Below, one piece after another: positions 57,413 through 64,000 of a DNA stretch of 64,000 nt. Where the stretch lies: assembly GCF_000428825.1 (NCBI RefSeq), contig NZ_AUAR01000004.1, positions 1 through 64,000 of the forward strand, written 5' to 3'. Made by a program: the position numbers and the translations under genes. This DNA is from Desulfomicrobium escambiense DSM 10707. GTDB taxonomy: Bacteria > Desulfobacterota > Desulfovibrionia > Desulfovibrionales > Desulfomicrobiaceae. The notes beneath the pieces are model-generated. The model had not been told where the DNA came from. It saw only the letters and a list, made by a program, of their open reading frames with translations, and did no database searches. Numbering within the stretch: the stretch's first letter is position 1; the number at the start of each line of letters is the position of its first letter.

Positions 57413-58282
57413 ATGATCGTATCGGTTGCCAGCGGCAAGGGCGGCACGGGCAAGACAACGGTTACGGCCTCGTTGGCCGTGACCTGGCCCAATCCTCTCA
57501 TGGCCGTGGATCTGGATGTGGAAGAGCCCAACCTGCACCTGTTTCTGAAGCCCGAGGCCACGGGGTCGGAGGTCGTGACCCTCGAGGTCCCCGACGTGGA
57601 CGAGTCCAAGTGCACGTTCTGCCGCAAGTGCGCCGAGCTGTGCCAGTTCAAGGCCATCGCCGTCATGGGCAAGGCCATCATGACCTTCCCCGAGATGTGC
57701 CACGGCTGCGGCGGGTGCATGGCCATCTGCCCCGAAGGGGCCATCGGCGTGGCCACGCGCGAGCTCGGCGTCATGGAGTTCGGCGTCTCGCGCGGGCGGA
57801 TTCCCTGCACGACCGGACGGCTGCGCGTGGGAGAGGCCATGAGCCCGCCACTCATGCGCGTCGTGCGCTCGCACATGCGCGCCGAGGCCCGTGCCAAGGG
57901 GCTGGACGTGCTCGTCGACGCCCCTCCCGGCGTGAGCTGCCCGGCCATGAGCGCCGTGGCCGACAGCGACGTCATCGTGCTCGTGACCGAGCCCACGCCC
58001 TTCGGCTTCCATGATTTCAAGCTCGCCTGCGAGGCTTTCGCGCCCTACGGCAAGCCCATGGCCGTGGTCATCAACCGCGCCGGGCTGGGCGACGACCGCG
58101 TCTACGGATTCTGTGCGGCGCGCAACCTGCCCATCGTGGCCGAGATTCCCTATCGCCGCGACATCGCCGAGCACTATTCCAAAGGGCTGGTGCTGGCCGA
58201 GATGGACCAGGGCCTTGGCCAGCTGTTCTCCGGCCTGGCCGCGAAACTGATGGCCATGGGCAAGGAGGCCGATCATGCGTGA
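57413..58282 (+). CDS. MinD-family ATPase with inserted 2[4Fe-4S] ferredoxin domain (1)
   Basis: A 289-residue P-loop ATPase: deviant Walker A ASGKGGTGKTT, with two ferredoxin motifs inserted after about residue 62 (CTFCRKCAELC, CHGCGGCMAICP), then DAPPGVSCPAM. Such 'MinD superfamily P-loop ATPase with ferredoxin' pairs are part of ORP loci in D. vulgaris. It overlaps the next paralogue by 8 bp. Confidence 0.92.
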   Translation: MIVSVASGKGGTGKTTVTASLAVTWPNPLMAVDLDVEEPNLHLFLKPEATGSEVVTLEVPDVDESKCTFCRKCAELCQFKAIAVMGKAIMTFPEMCHGCGGCMAICPEGAIGVATRELGVMEFGVSRGRIPCTTGRLRVGEAMSPPLMRVVRSHMRAEARAKGLDVLVDAPPGVSCPAMSAVADSDVIVLVTEPTPFGFHDFKLACEAFAPYGKPMAVVINRAGLGDDRVYGFCAARNLPIVAEIPYRRDIAEHYSKGLVLAEMDQGLGQLFSGLAAKLMAMGKEADHA

Positions 58283-59147
58283 GATAGTCGTCATCAGCGG
58301 CAAGGGCGGCACGGGCAAGACCTCCATCACTGCGGCCTTCGCCCACCTGGCCGAAAGCAAGGTCATCTGCGACCTGGATGTGGACGCGCCCGACCTGCAT
58401 CTGCTCCTCGACCCGGCGGTGGTCCGGGAAGAGGCCTTCATCTCGGGGCACGAAGCGGTCATCGACCCGGAAAAGTGCGTGGGTTGCGGCCTGTGCGCTT
58501 CCATGTGCCGGTACGACGCCATCGACCCCGATGGGGACGTCTACCGCATCGCGCCCCTGCGTTGCGAGGGCTGCAAGGTCTGCGTGGCCTTCTGTCCCGA
58601 GCAGGCCATCGATTTCCCCGACAGGCACTGCGGACAGCGCTTCCTGAGCGACACCCGCTTCGGGCCCATGGTCCACGCCCAGCTCTTTCCCGGACAGGAG
58701 AACTCCGGCCTTCTGGTTTCGCGCCTGAAAAAGGAGGCGCGCGTTCTGGCCGAAGAGCGCGGCCTGGACCTCATCCTCTGCGACGGCGCTCCGGGCATCG
58801 GCTGCCCGGTCATCGCCTCCCTGTCCCAGACGGACCTGGCCGTGGTGGTCACGGAGCCCACCCCATCCGGCGTGCACGACCTGGAGCGTGTGGCCGGGCT
58901 GTGCGACCATTTCCGCACCAAGGTCGCCGTCATCATCAACAAACACGACCTCAATCCCGAGCATGCGGGTAGGATTGATGCATTGTGCTCGGAAAAGGGA
59001 TACAGCCTGTTGGCTCGTCTGCCCCACGACACGGCGGTCACCGAGGCCATGGTGCGTCGCCAGGCCGTGACCGAGGGGCCCGACAGCGAGATCGCCCGGA
59101 ACATCCGGGAGGCGTGGCTCAAAATCACGGATCTTTTGCACTCGTAA
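58275..59147 (+). CDS. MinD-family ATPase with inserted 2[4Fe-4S] ferredoxin domain (2)
   Basis: A 290-residue paralogue of the preceding gene: ISGKGGTGKTS, CVGCGLCASMC, CEGCKVCVAFCP, DGAPGIGCPVI. The pair probably forms a heterodimer that couples ATP hydrolysis to Fe-S or metal cluster handling. Confidence 0.92.
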   Translation: MREIVVISGKGGTGKTSITAAFAHLAESKVICDLDVDAPDLHLLLDPAVVREEAFISGHEAVIDPEKCVGCGLCASMCRYDAIDPDGDVYRIAPLRCEGCKVCVAFCPEQAIDFPDRHCGQRFLSDTRFGPMVHAQLFPGQENSGLLVSRLKKEARVLAEERGLDLILCDGAPGIGCPVIASLSQTDLAVVVTEPTPSGVHDLERVAGLCDHFRTKVAVIINKHDLNPEHAGRIDALCSEKGYSLLARLPHDTAVTEAMVRRQAVTEGPDSEIARNIREAWLKITDLLHS

Positions 59148-59175
59148 GCGTTTCGTACAAGGAGAAAGAAGTATC

Positions 59176-59553
59176 ATGGAAAAGTTCAGAATTGCGGTCC
59201 CCTCGGCAGCGCCCGGCGGGCTTGAAGCGGAAGTCGGCGCCCATTTCGGGCACTGCGACGTTTACACCATCGTCGATGTGGAGAACGGCAACGTGGCCCA
59301 GGTCGGCATCCTGCCCAACGTGCCTCACGAGCAGGGCGGCTGCATGGCTCCGGTCCAGCACCTGGCCAGCAACGGCGTGAACCTGCTCATCGCCGGCGGC
59401 ATGGGCATGCGCCCGCTCATGGGCTTCAACCAGGTGGGCATCGACGTCTTCTACGGCGCCGGCGCACCCAATGTCGGCACGGCCGTCGACGCCTTGCTCA
59501 AGGGCGCTTTGGTCCGCTTCACCCAGGAATACACCTGCGGCGGCGGGCACTAG
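59176..59553 (+). CDS. NifX-family dinitrogenase iron-molybdenum cofactor protein
   Basis: A 125-residue NifX/orange-protein fold: FRIAVPSAAPGGLEAEVGAHFGHCDVYTIVDV, HEQGGCMAPVQHLA and a C-terminal Cys (YTCGGGH). It lies 28 bp after the MinD pair and is followed by a terminator, so it ends the main transcript of locus B. Confidence 0.9.
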   Translation: MEKFRIAVPSAAPGGLEAEVGAHFGHCDVYTIVDVENGNVAQVGILPNVPHEQGGCMAPVQHLASNGVNLLIAGGMGMRPLMGFNQVGIDVFYGAGAPNVGTAVDALLKGALVRFTQEYTCGGGH

Positions 59554-59564
59554 TCATCCTCCCT

Positions 59565-59603
59565 GGCCGGGCCGCCTCCGTGCACGGGGAGGCCCGGCCT
59601 TTT
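59565..59603 (+). terminator. Terminator after the NifX gene
   Basis: Stem GGCCGGGCC (59565-59573) / GGCCCGGCC (59591-59599) with inner pairing GCCTCC/GGAGGC, then TTTT. It separates the NifX gene from the receiver-like gene. Confidence 0.85.
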
Positions 59604-59627
59604 CACGTACCTACACCAGGAGGGAAC

Positions 59628-59987
59628 ATGCAGGTGGTCATTGTCACCGGCCGCAAGGACGCGTTGCGCGATTTTGCGCAGGGGCTGGGCGGGGAAGTGG
59701 AGTGGGCCGAGAGCCGGGCCGATGTGCTGGGCCGGGCAGCCAAGGCCCCCTGGAAACTCGTCGTCGCCGACGCCATGACACCGGGTTTGGACTACAAGGC
59801 GTTTCTGACGGAACTGCTGCGCGTCAACGCCATGCTGAACACGGTGGTCGTCACGGACATGGATGGCGAGACCTTCCACGAGGACAGCGAGGGCCTGGGC
59901 GTGCTGAACGCCGTGCCGGCCCTGCCGGGGCGCGAGGACGGCGAGAAGGTCCTGGCCAGGTTGAAGAGGATTCTCGGCCTGGGCTGA
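59628..59987 (+). CDS. Degenerate receiver-like protein
   Basis: A 119-residue protein starting MQVVIVTGRKD with AGGAGGGAAC before the ATG. It keeps a receiver-like phospho-Asp region (LVVADAMTP) and a Thr-like switch (VVVTDMDG), but the N-terminal acidic pair is replaced by GRKD and the conserved Lys is not obvious. It may be a non-phosphorylated adaptor. It follows the terminator of the NifX transcript and so may need its own promoter or read-through. Confidence 0.7.
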   Translation: MQVVIVTGRKDALRDFAQGLGGEVEWAESRADVLGRAAKAPWKLVVADAMTPGLDYKAFLTELLRVNAMLNTVVVTDMDGETFHEDSEGLGVLNAVPALPGREDGEKVLARLKRILGLG

Positions 59988-60042
59988 GCCCTCAAGCGAA
60001 AGCTTTCAGTCGCATTCCACGGCTCTGCCCGGAGCCGGGACG

Positions 60043-60079
60043 AAAAAGCGCCTGCCCGGAAACGTCCCGGCAGGCGCTT
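60043..60079 (-). terminator. Terminator at the end of the two-component operon
   Basis: Perfect 11-bp stem AAGCGCCTGCC (60046-60056) / GGCAGGCGCTT (60069-60079); leftward it runs into TTTTT (A-run 60043-60047). It serves the leftward gene at 60106 and perhaps both directions. Confidence 0.85.
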
Positions 60080-60105
60080 GGCTGTTTTCGGACCGCTGTC
60101 CGGGA

Positions 60106-60525
60106 TCAGTTGTACTCGTTCATGGCCGCGTCGGCGTAGGTGTCCTCGAGGACCTTGCGCAGACGGAAGGCGCCTTCGATCATGGGGGCCAGCTTGGGCA
60201 GGCCGTCGATCTTGTCGACGTAGCTGAAGGCTCCCAGGACTTCGCCCATGCGGCGGGTCTCCTCGCTGCCGTGGCCGGTGAAGAGCACGACCTGGATCTT
60301 GGCGTTGATCTCCTTGATACGCTTCAGGGTCTCGATGCCGTCGATGCCGGGCATCTCGATGTCCAGGACCACGACGTCGTAATTACCCTTGCGGACCATT
60401 TCCAGGGCTTCGTCGCCGGTGTGGGCCACGTCCGGGGAAATGCCGTACAGGATATTCAGACGGTCGGCGAGGATCCGGCACAGATCCTTCTCGTCGTCCA
60501 CGATCAGCAGCTTCATCTTGTTCAT
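60106..60525 (-). CDS. Single-domain response regulator (CheY-like, extended)
   Basis: A 139-residue receiver: MNKMKLLIVDDEKDL, phospho-Asp in VVVLDIEMPGIDG, Thr in VVLFTGHGSEE and Lys in YVDKIDG. The ending carries a short helical tail. ATG overlaps the hybrid kinase stop (ATGA). No output domain. Confidence 0.95.
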   Translation of the reverse strand: MNKMKLLIVDDEKDLCRILADRLNILYGISPDVAHTGDEALEMVRKGNYDVVVLDIEMPGIDGIETLKRIKEINAKIQVVLFTGHGSEETRRMGEVLGAFSYVDKIDGLPKLAPMIEGAFRLRKVLEDTYADAAMNEYN

Positions 60526-61694
60526 ATTTTCTCCTCCTTGGCAGATGCCGGACTTCCCGGCCCGTTGTTTTCGTTGTGCGCATGCACGGCCATGGGCACC
60601 CGTATGGTGAAGGTCGACCCGTGCCCAGGGGAACTGTGCACGTTGATGCCCCCTCCCATGGCCTCGATGATGCCATGGCAGATTGCCAGCCCCAATCCAA
60701 TTCCCTTGCCCACCTCCTTGGTGGAGAAAAAGGGTTCGAAAATTCGCGTCAGCAGATGCTCCTCGATGCCGCAGCCCGTGTCCCGGACCGTGACCTCCAT
60801 CCGGGCGTCGGCGCAAACGCCCCGCAGGGTCAGGACGGGTGCGGCAGCGCCCGGGGCGTCCGCGGCGTTCGTGTTCTCCATGGCGTCCAGGGCGTTGTCG
60901 ATGACGTTAGCCAGGACCTGGCCCCATTCCGACTCCGGTATGTCCACGGCGCTCAGGGCCGGGGTCCATTCCTGGACGATCTCCACCCCCAGGGCTTCGA
61001 TCCGCTTGCGGCGCTCGGCCAGCAGCCTCCGGGCCAGGAGCGGCAGCTTCGTGGTTGCGCCCTTGGCGTCAAGGGCGCAGCGCAGCGTCAGCAGTTTCGA
61101 GGTGATGGCCTTGCAGCGCCCGGCCTGGTGCCGGATCAGTTCGAGGGATGACCGGAGGTCCGCACGGTTGGCCTCGGTCAAGTCCGGTTCGCGCAGGATC
61201 TCCTCGATCCAGCCCGCCTCGTTGATCATGACCTGCAGGGGGTTGTTGATCTCGTGGGCCACCCCTGTGGCCAGTTCGCCCATCGCGGCCAGCTTGGCCG
61301 TTTCGGTCATGCGCTGCCTGGAGAGGGCCTCCATGTGCCGCCCCTCCGCATCGCCGATGGCCGCGACCAGCGTGTCGATGTCGGCGGGCTTGGTCAGGTA
61401 GTCCCTGGCTCCTCCCTTCATGCCGGCCACGGCCGTGTTCAGGGTCGAGTCGGCCGTGAGCAGGATGACTTCCGGGCCCGGCCTTTCGGCCTTGAGGGCG
61501 CCGAGGGTCTCCAGGCCGCTCATGCCCGGCATGGTGATGTCGAGGACCACGACTTCGGGGTGCAGCGCGCGCGCCATCTCAAGGGCCTGCTCTCCGCCGT
61601 AGGCCGTGTGCACGTCCATGCCCCTGGCACGCAGCCTTTCGGACAGCAGATCCGCGAAATCGCGTTCGTCGTCGACCACCAGTACATGGACCAT
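60522..61694 (-). CDS. Receiver-histidine kinase (REC-HisKA-HATPase)
   Basis: A 390-residue cytoplasmic kinase with an N-terminal receiver (VHVLVVDDERDF, VVVLDITMPGMSG, DYLTKPAD), then HisKA GVAHEINNPLQVMI and HATPase (DNALDAM, DTGCGIEEH, GIGLGLAICHG). The receiver first, kinase second order suggests an intermediate in a relay. Flanked by single-domain receivers on both sides. Confidence 0.93.
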   Translation of the reverse strand: MVHVLVVDDERDFADLLSERLRARGMDVHTAYGGEQALEMARALHPEVVVLDITMPGMSGLETLGALKAERPGPEVILLTADSTLNTAVAGMKGGARDYLTKPADIDTLVAAIGDAEGRHMEALSRQRMTETAKLAAMGELATGVAHEINNPLQVMINEAGWIEEILREPDLTEANRADLRSSLELIRHQAGRCKAITSKLLTLRCALDAKGATTKLPLLARRLLAERRKRIEALGVEIVQEWTPALSAVDIPESEWGQVLANVIDNALDAMENTNAADAPGAAAPVLTLRGVCADARMEVTVRDTGCGIEEHLLTRIFEPFFSTKEVGKGIGLGLAICHGIIEAMGGGINVHSSPGHGSTFTIRVPMAVHAHNENNGPGSPASAKEEKI

Positions 61695-61700
61695 GCGAAC

Positions 61701-62081
61701 CTACCTGCCGGGCGCGTGTCCCTGGGTCACCGTGCGGATGCTTTCGAGCAGATCCTCGATGTCCAGGGGTTTTTTGTGATAGCGGGCCGCGCCGAGATTC
61801 AGGCAGGCCTCGAAATCCTGGTCCGAGCCGTGTCCGCTGAGCATGATCACGGGCAGTCCCGGCCATGCGCCACGGATGCGCCGCAGGGTCTCCAGGCCGC
61901 TCATGCCCGGCATGCGCAGGTCCAGCACGACCACGTCGGGTGGATCCTGGGCGATGAGGTCCAGACCGCTCTGGCCGTCCAGGGCGACCCTGGCCGCAAA
62001 GCCCCGCATTTCCAGGCGTTCCTGGAGCGTGGTCACGAAGGCCTCTTCGTCGTCGATGAGCAGAATGTTCAGGGCGTCCAT
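61701..62081 (-). CDS. Single-domain response regulator
   Basis: A 126-residue receiver: NILLIDDEEAF, VVVLDLRMPGMSG, MLSGHGSDQ and YHKKPLDIEDLL. No output domain; it sits 5 bp after the kinase-like gene and 6 bp before the receiver-kinase. Start MDALN chosen by AGGA upstream. Confidence 0.92.
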   Translation of the reverse strand: MDALNILLIDDEEAFVTTLQERLEMRGFAARVALDGQSGLDLIAQDPPDVVVLDLRMPGMSGLETLRRIRGAWPGLPVIMLSGHGSDQDFEACLNLGAARYHKKPLDIEDLLESIRTVTQGHAPGR

Positions 62082-62086
62082 GGCGT

Positions 62087-62719
62087 TCAATCCTGACGTG
62101 AAACGGGAAAGAAGATTTTGAGCCGCGCGCCGTCCCACTCCATCCGGCCCTGTTCGAGCAGCGCGTTCAGGTCACTCAGGCCGGACAGGTCAGGGGTGGT
62201 CCCGCTGGGCGGCGCGACGTTCAGCACGTGGAAATCCGGCCCCTCGTCAATCCAGAGGCGGATCACGCAGTCCTTGGCGCCGTTCCCGACGGCCCACTGC
62301 ACGGCCCTGAAGCCGGCCATGAGGACCCAGATGGCGCCGACGGCCACGGGCAGGACCCTGGTAGCCGGGGTGAACTCGACGGACGCGCCCTTGAGGCGCA
62401 CCATGCGCTCGGAGAGCAGGGCCAGGGTCCGAGCGTGCACGCCCAGATCGCAGGCTTCGAGCATGTCCGCGTCAGCGGAGTGGGCCAGTCGGCTGGTGGC
62501 TTCCAGAAGCCCCTTGCCGCGGTCGACCTGGGACGAGATGTGCCCGAGGGTCCGTTCCAGGGTGGGCTTGTGCTTGAAGTCCACCCTGGCGTTGACCTTC
62601 ATGATGTCGCCCAGAAGGCCTGCCGACTCGCGGATGATGGCCAGGATGTTCTGCATCTCGTGCATGCTCATGGCCGTGACCGTCCCCATGAACCGTGTTT
62701 CGCGGGCGACTTCAGGCAT
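62087..62719 (-). CDS. Histidine kinase-like protein without recognisable ATP-binding motifs
   Basis: A 210-residue protein with a DHp-like N-terminal half (SMHEMQNILAIIRESAGLL, candidate phospho-His in HEMQN), then a C-terminal half of ATPase-like size but without the N, G1 or G2 boxes. It may be a phosphotransfer or dimerisation partner (Hpt-like role) rather than a kinase. It overlaps the receiver gene at 62712-62719 by 8 bp. Confidence 0.7.
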   Translation of the reverse strand: MPEVARETRFMGTVTAMSMHEMQNILAIIRESAGLLGDIMKVNARVDFKHKPTLERTLGHISSQVDRGKGLLEATSRLAHSADADMLEACDLGVHARTLALLSERMVRLKGASVEFTPATRVLPVAVGAIWVLMAGFRAVQWAVGNGAKDCVIRLWIDEGPDFHVLNVAPPSGTTPDLSGLSDLNALLEQGRMEWDGARLKIFFPVSRQD

Positions 62720-63104
62720 GGTGCGTTCCTTGGCCGGCGGCGACCGCTTCCGAGAGGGTGCGGATGAGCTCCTCGATGTCGAGGGGCTTGGTCAGGTAGG
62801 CGAAGGCGCCGTGGCGCATGCCCTCGATGCCGTCGCGGGTCTTGCCCTGGCCCGTCAGCATGACGACCTGCACGGCCGGGTGCTGCTCCCTGACGCGCTG
62901 CAGGACCTCGATGCCCTTCATGCCTGGCATCATGACGTCGAGAACCATGACGTGGGGCTCGGCGTCGGCCACGGCCTTCAGCGCCGATTCCCCGTCGTGG
63001 GCCACGCGGGCCGCGATGCCCCGGAGGTCGAGCCGTTCGGCCAGGGTGGTGACGAATTCGACCTCGTCATCGACCAGCAGGATGTTCCATTCGTTTATAT
63101 CCAT
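62712..63104 (-). CDS. Single-domain response regulator
   Basis: A 130-residue receiver: NILLVDDEVEF, VMVLDVMMPGMKG, MLTGQGKTR and YLTKPLDIEELI. Closely similar in layout to the receiver at 61701. It lies 4 bp after the kinase gene and overlaps the kinase-like gene by 8 bp. Confidence 0.93.
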   Translation of the reverse strand: MDINEWNILLVDDEVEFVTTLAERLDLRGIAARVAHDGESALKAVADAEPHVMVLDVMMPGMKGIEVLQRVREQHPAVQVVMLTGQGKTRDGIEGMRHGAFAYLTKPLDIEELIRTLSEAVAAGQGTHHA

Positions 63105-63108
63105 ATCG

Positions 63109-64000
63109 TTACCCTTCCACAGAGCGTTTGGGCAGCAGGATGGTCATGGTCGTCCCCTCGTTGAGTTTGGTCTTGACCTGGATCTCGCCGCCCAGGCGCT
63201 TGACGATGCCGTAGGTGATGGACATGCCCAGCCCCGTGCCTTTTTCCTTCTTGGTGGTGAAGAACGGTTCGAACATGTTCTTGGCGGTCTCTTCGGACAT
63301 GCCGCAGCCGTTGTCCTGGACCGAAACCCCGATGAAGCCCTCGCTCTCGTCCCACGACCTGACGACGATCTGCCCTCCGTCGGGCACCGCTGCCAGGGCG
63401 TTGTTCAGGATGTTCAGGAAGACCTGCTGGATCTGGCCGTGGTCCGTAGGGATCTGCGGGAGGTTGTGGGCCAGTTCGCGCCTGAGCTCGACGTTGCGGT
63501 ACTGGGCCTCGCGCTCCAGGAATCCCAGCGTCTCCACCAGGACCGCGTTCACGTCCAGGACCTCGATCTTGACGTCCATGCGCTTGGCGAAGCTGAGCAT
63601 GCGGTGGGTGATGCCCCTGCAGCGCTCCACGGAGCGCAGGATGGCTTCGATCTGGCGGCCGAACTTGTCCTTGTCCGGGAAGTCCGGGCGCAGGTTCATG
63701 ATGTCGCGCATGAGCCCGGCCTTCTCGTTGATGATGGCCAGGGGGTTGTTGATCTCGTGGGCCACGCCGGCCGCCAGGCGCCCGATGGAGGACAGCTTCT
63801 GCGAGTGCTCCATCTGGTGGATGGCGCCCATGCGCTGTTCGTCGCTTTCCTGCAGCCGCGAGATCAGCAGGCTCGTCACCCTGTAGACGGCCAGGAAAAT
63901 GAGGATGACGCTCGAGACGAAGATGAAGAGCAGGTCCAGGCGCACCGTGTACCATGTGCTGAAGGCCGTGGGCTTGGGCTTCACGGCGACCAGGGCGAAA
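63109..64000 (-). CDS. Membrane sensor histidine kinase, partial (5' end outside window)
   Basis: C-terminal ~295 residues of a kinase: a TM helix (LDLLFIFVSSVILIFLAVYRV), then HisKA with GRLAAGVAHEINNPLAIIN and HATPase with NNALAAV, DNGCGMSEET and GTGLGMSITYG. The frame stays open to the right edge, so an N-terminal sensor domain lies outside the window. It is the first kinase of the leftward operon. Confidence 0.92.
   Translation of the reverse strand, partial: FALVAVKPKPTAFSTWYTVRLDLLFIFVSSVILIFLAVYRVTSLLISRLQESDEQRMGAIHQMEHSQKLSSIGRLAAGVAHEINNPLAIINEKAGLMRDIMNLRPDFPDKDKFGRQIEAILRSVERCRGITHRMLSFAKRMDVKIEVLDVNAVLVETLGFLEREAQYRNVELRRELAHNLPQIPTDHGQIQQVFLNILNNALAAVPDGGQIVVRSWDESEGFIGVSVQDNGCGMSEETAKNMFEPFFTTKKEKGTGLGMSITYGIVKRLGGEIQVKTKLNEGTTMTILLPKRSVEG

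Overview
The window is about 64 kb of GC-rich chromosomal DNA that looks like a sulfate-reducing Desulfovibrionales bacterium (Desulfovibrio/Desulfomicrobium type). This is inferred from gene content: an ArsR-methyltransferase regulator of the SahR type in front of ahcY-metK, two 'orange protein' (ORP) style loci with NifX-like proteins, MinD/Mrp ATPases and a sigma-54 activator, a MucR/Ros zinc-finger regulator, ferredoxin-type indolepyruvate oxidoreductase, and many two-component genes. No rRNA or CRISPR array is seen.

Layout. (1) 1-5300 is an accessory island: the right end of an IS3-family element interrupts a nuclease-STAND NTPase gene, followed by a class III Fic protein, an AT-rich HEPN-like unknown and a DUF4143 ATPase with 22-bp direct repeats upstream. 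(2) 5.4-14.4 kb is metabolic: AhpD-like protein, iorAB, an AEC permease, a TauABC/NitT-type ABC operon, a DinB-like and a P-loop kinase-like gene, and panE. (3) 14.6-17 kb holds a DUF2318-ABC permease-ATPase operon. (4) 17-26.3 kb has three large hybrid histidine kinases. (5) 26.5-31.6 kb holds two tRNAs, a metzincin-like peptidase, a DciA-like protein, and sahR-ahcY-metK behind a near-perfect operator. (6) 31.7-36.6 kb is ORP locus A: sigma-54 activator, -24/-12 promoter, ORP-like protein, Mrp ATPase, two metallo-beta-lactamase proteins and a mini zinc-ribbon protein. (7) 36.9-47 kb carries a CorC-type protein, two two-component pairs, a GltB2-like flavoprotein, mucR, and yajQ. (8) 47-55.6 kb is one leftward gene set: CBS-ACT, livG, acyl-CoA ligase, livH, livM, livJ, livF, PaaK-like ligase. 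(9) 56-60 kb is ORP locus B: DUF134, a Gly-rich protein overlapping it in another frame, a DUF134-NifX fusion, two MinD-ferredoxin ATPases, NifX, and a degenerate receiver. (10) 60.1-64 kb is a tightly packed leftward set of six receiver/kinase genes, including a kinase-like protein without a recognisable ATP site.

The genes group around three themes: amino-acid and aryl-acid oxidation (iorAB, liv set, two CoA ligases), the SAM/SAH cycle, and anaerobic Fe-S/metal-cluster ATPases of the ORP type. The density of signalling proteins (about 14 genes) is notable. Assignments rest on motif and context reading only; no database search was run.
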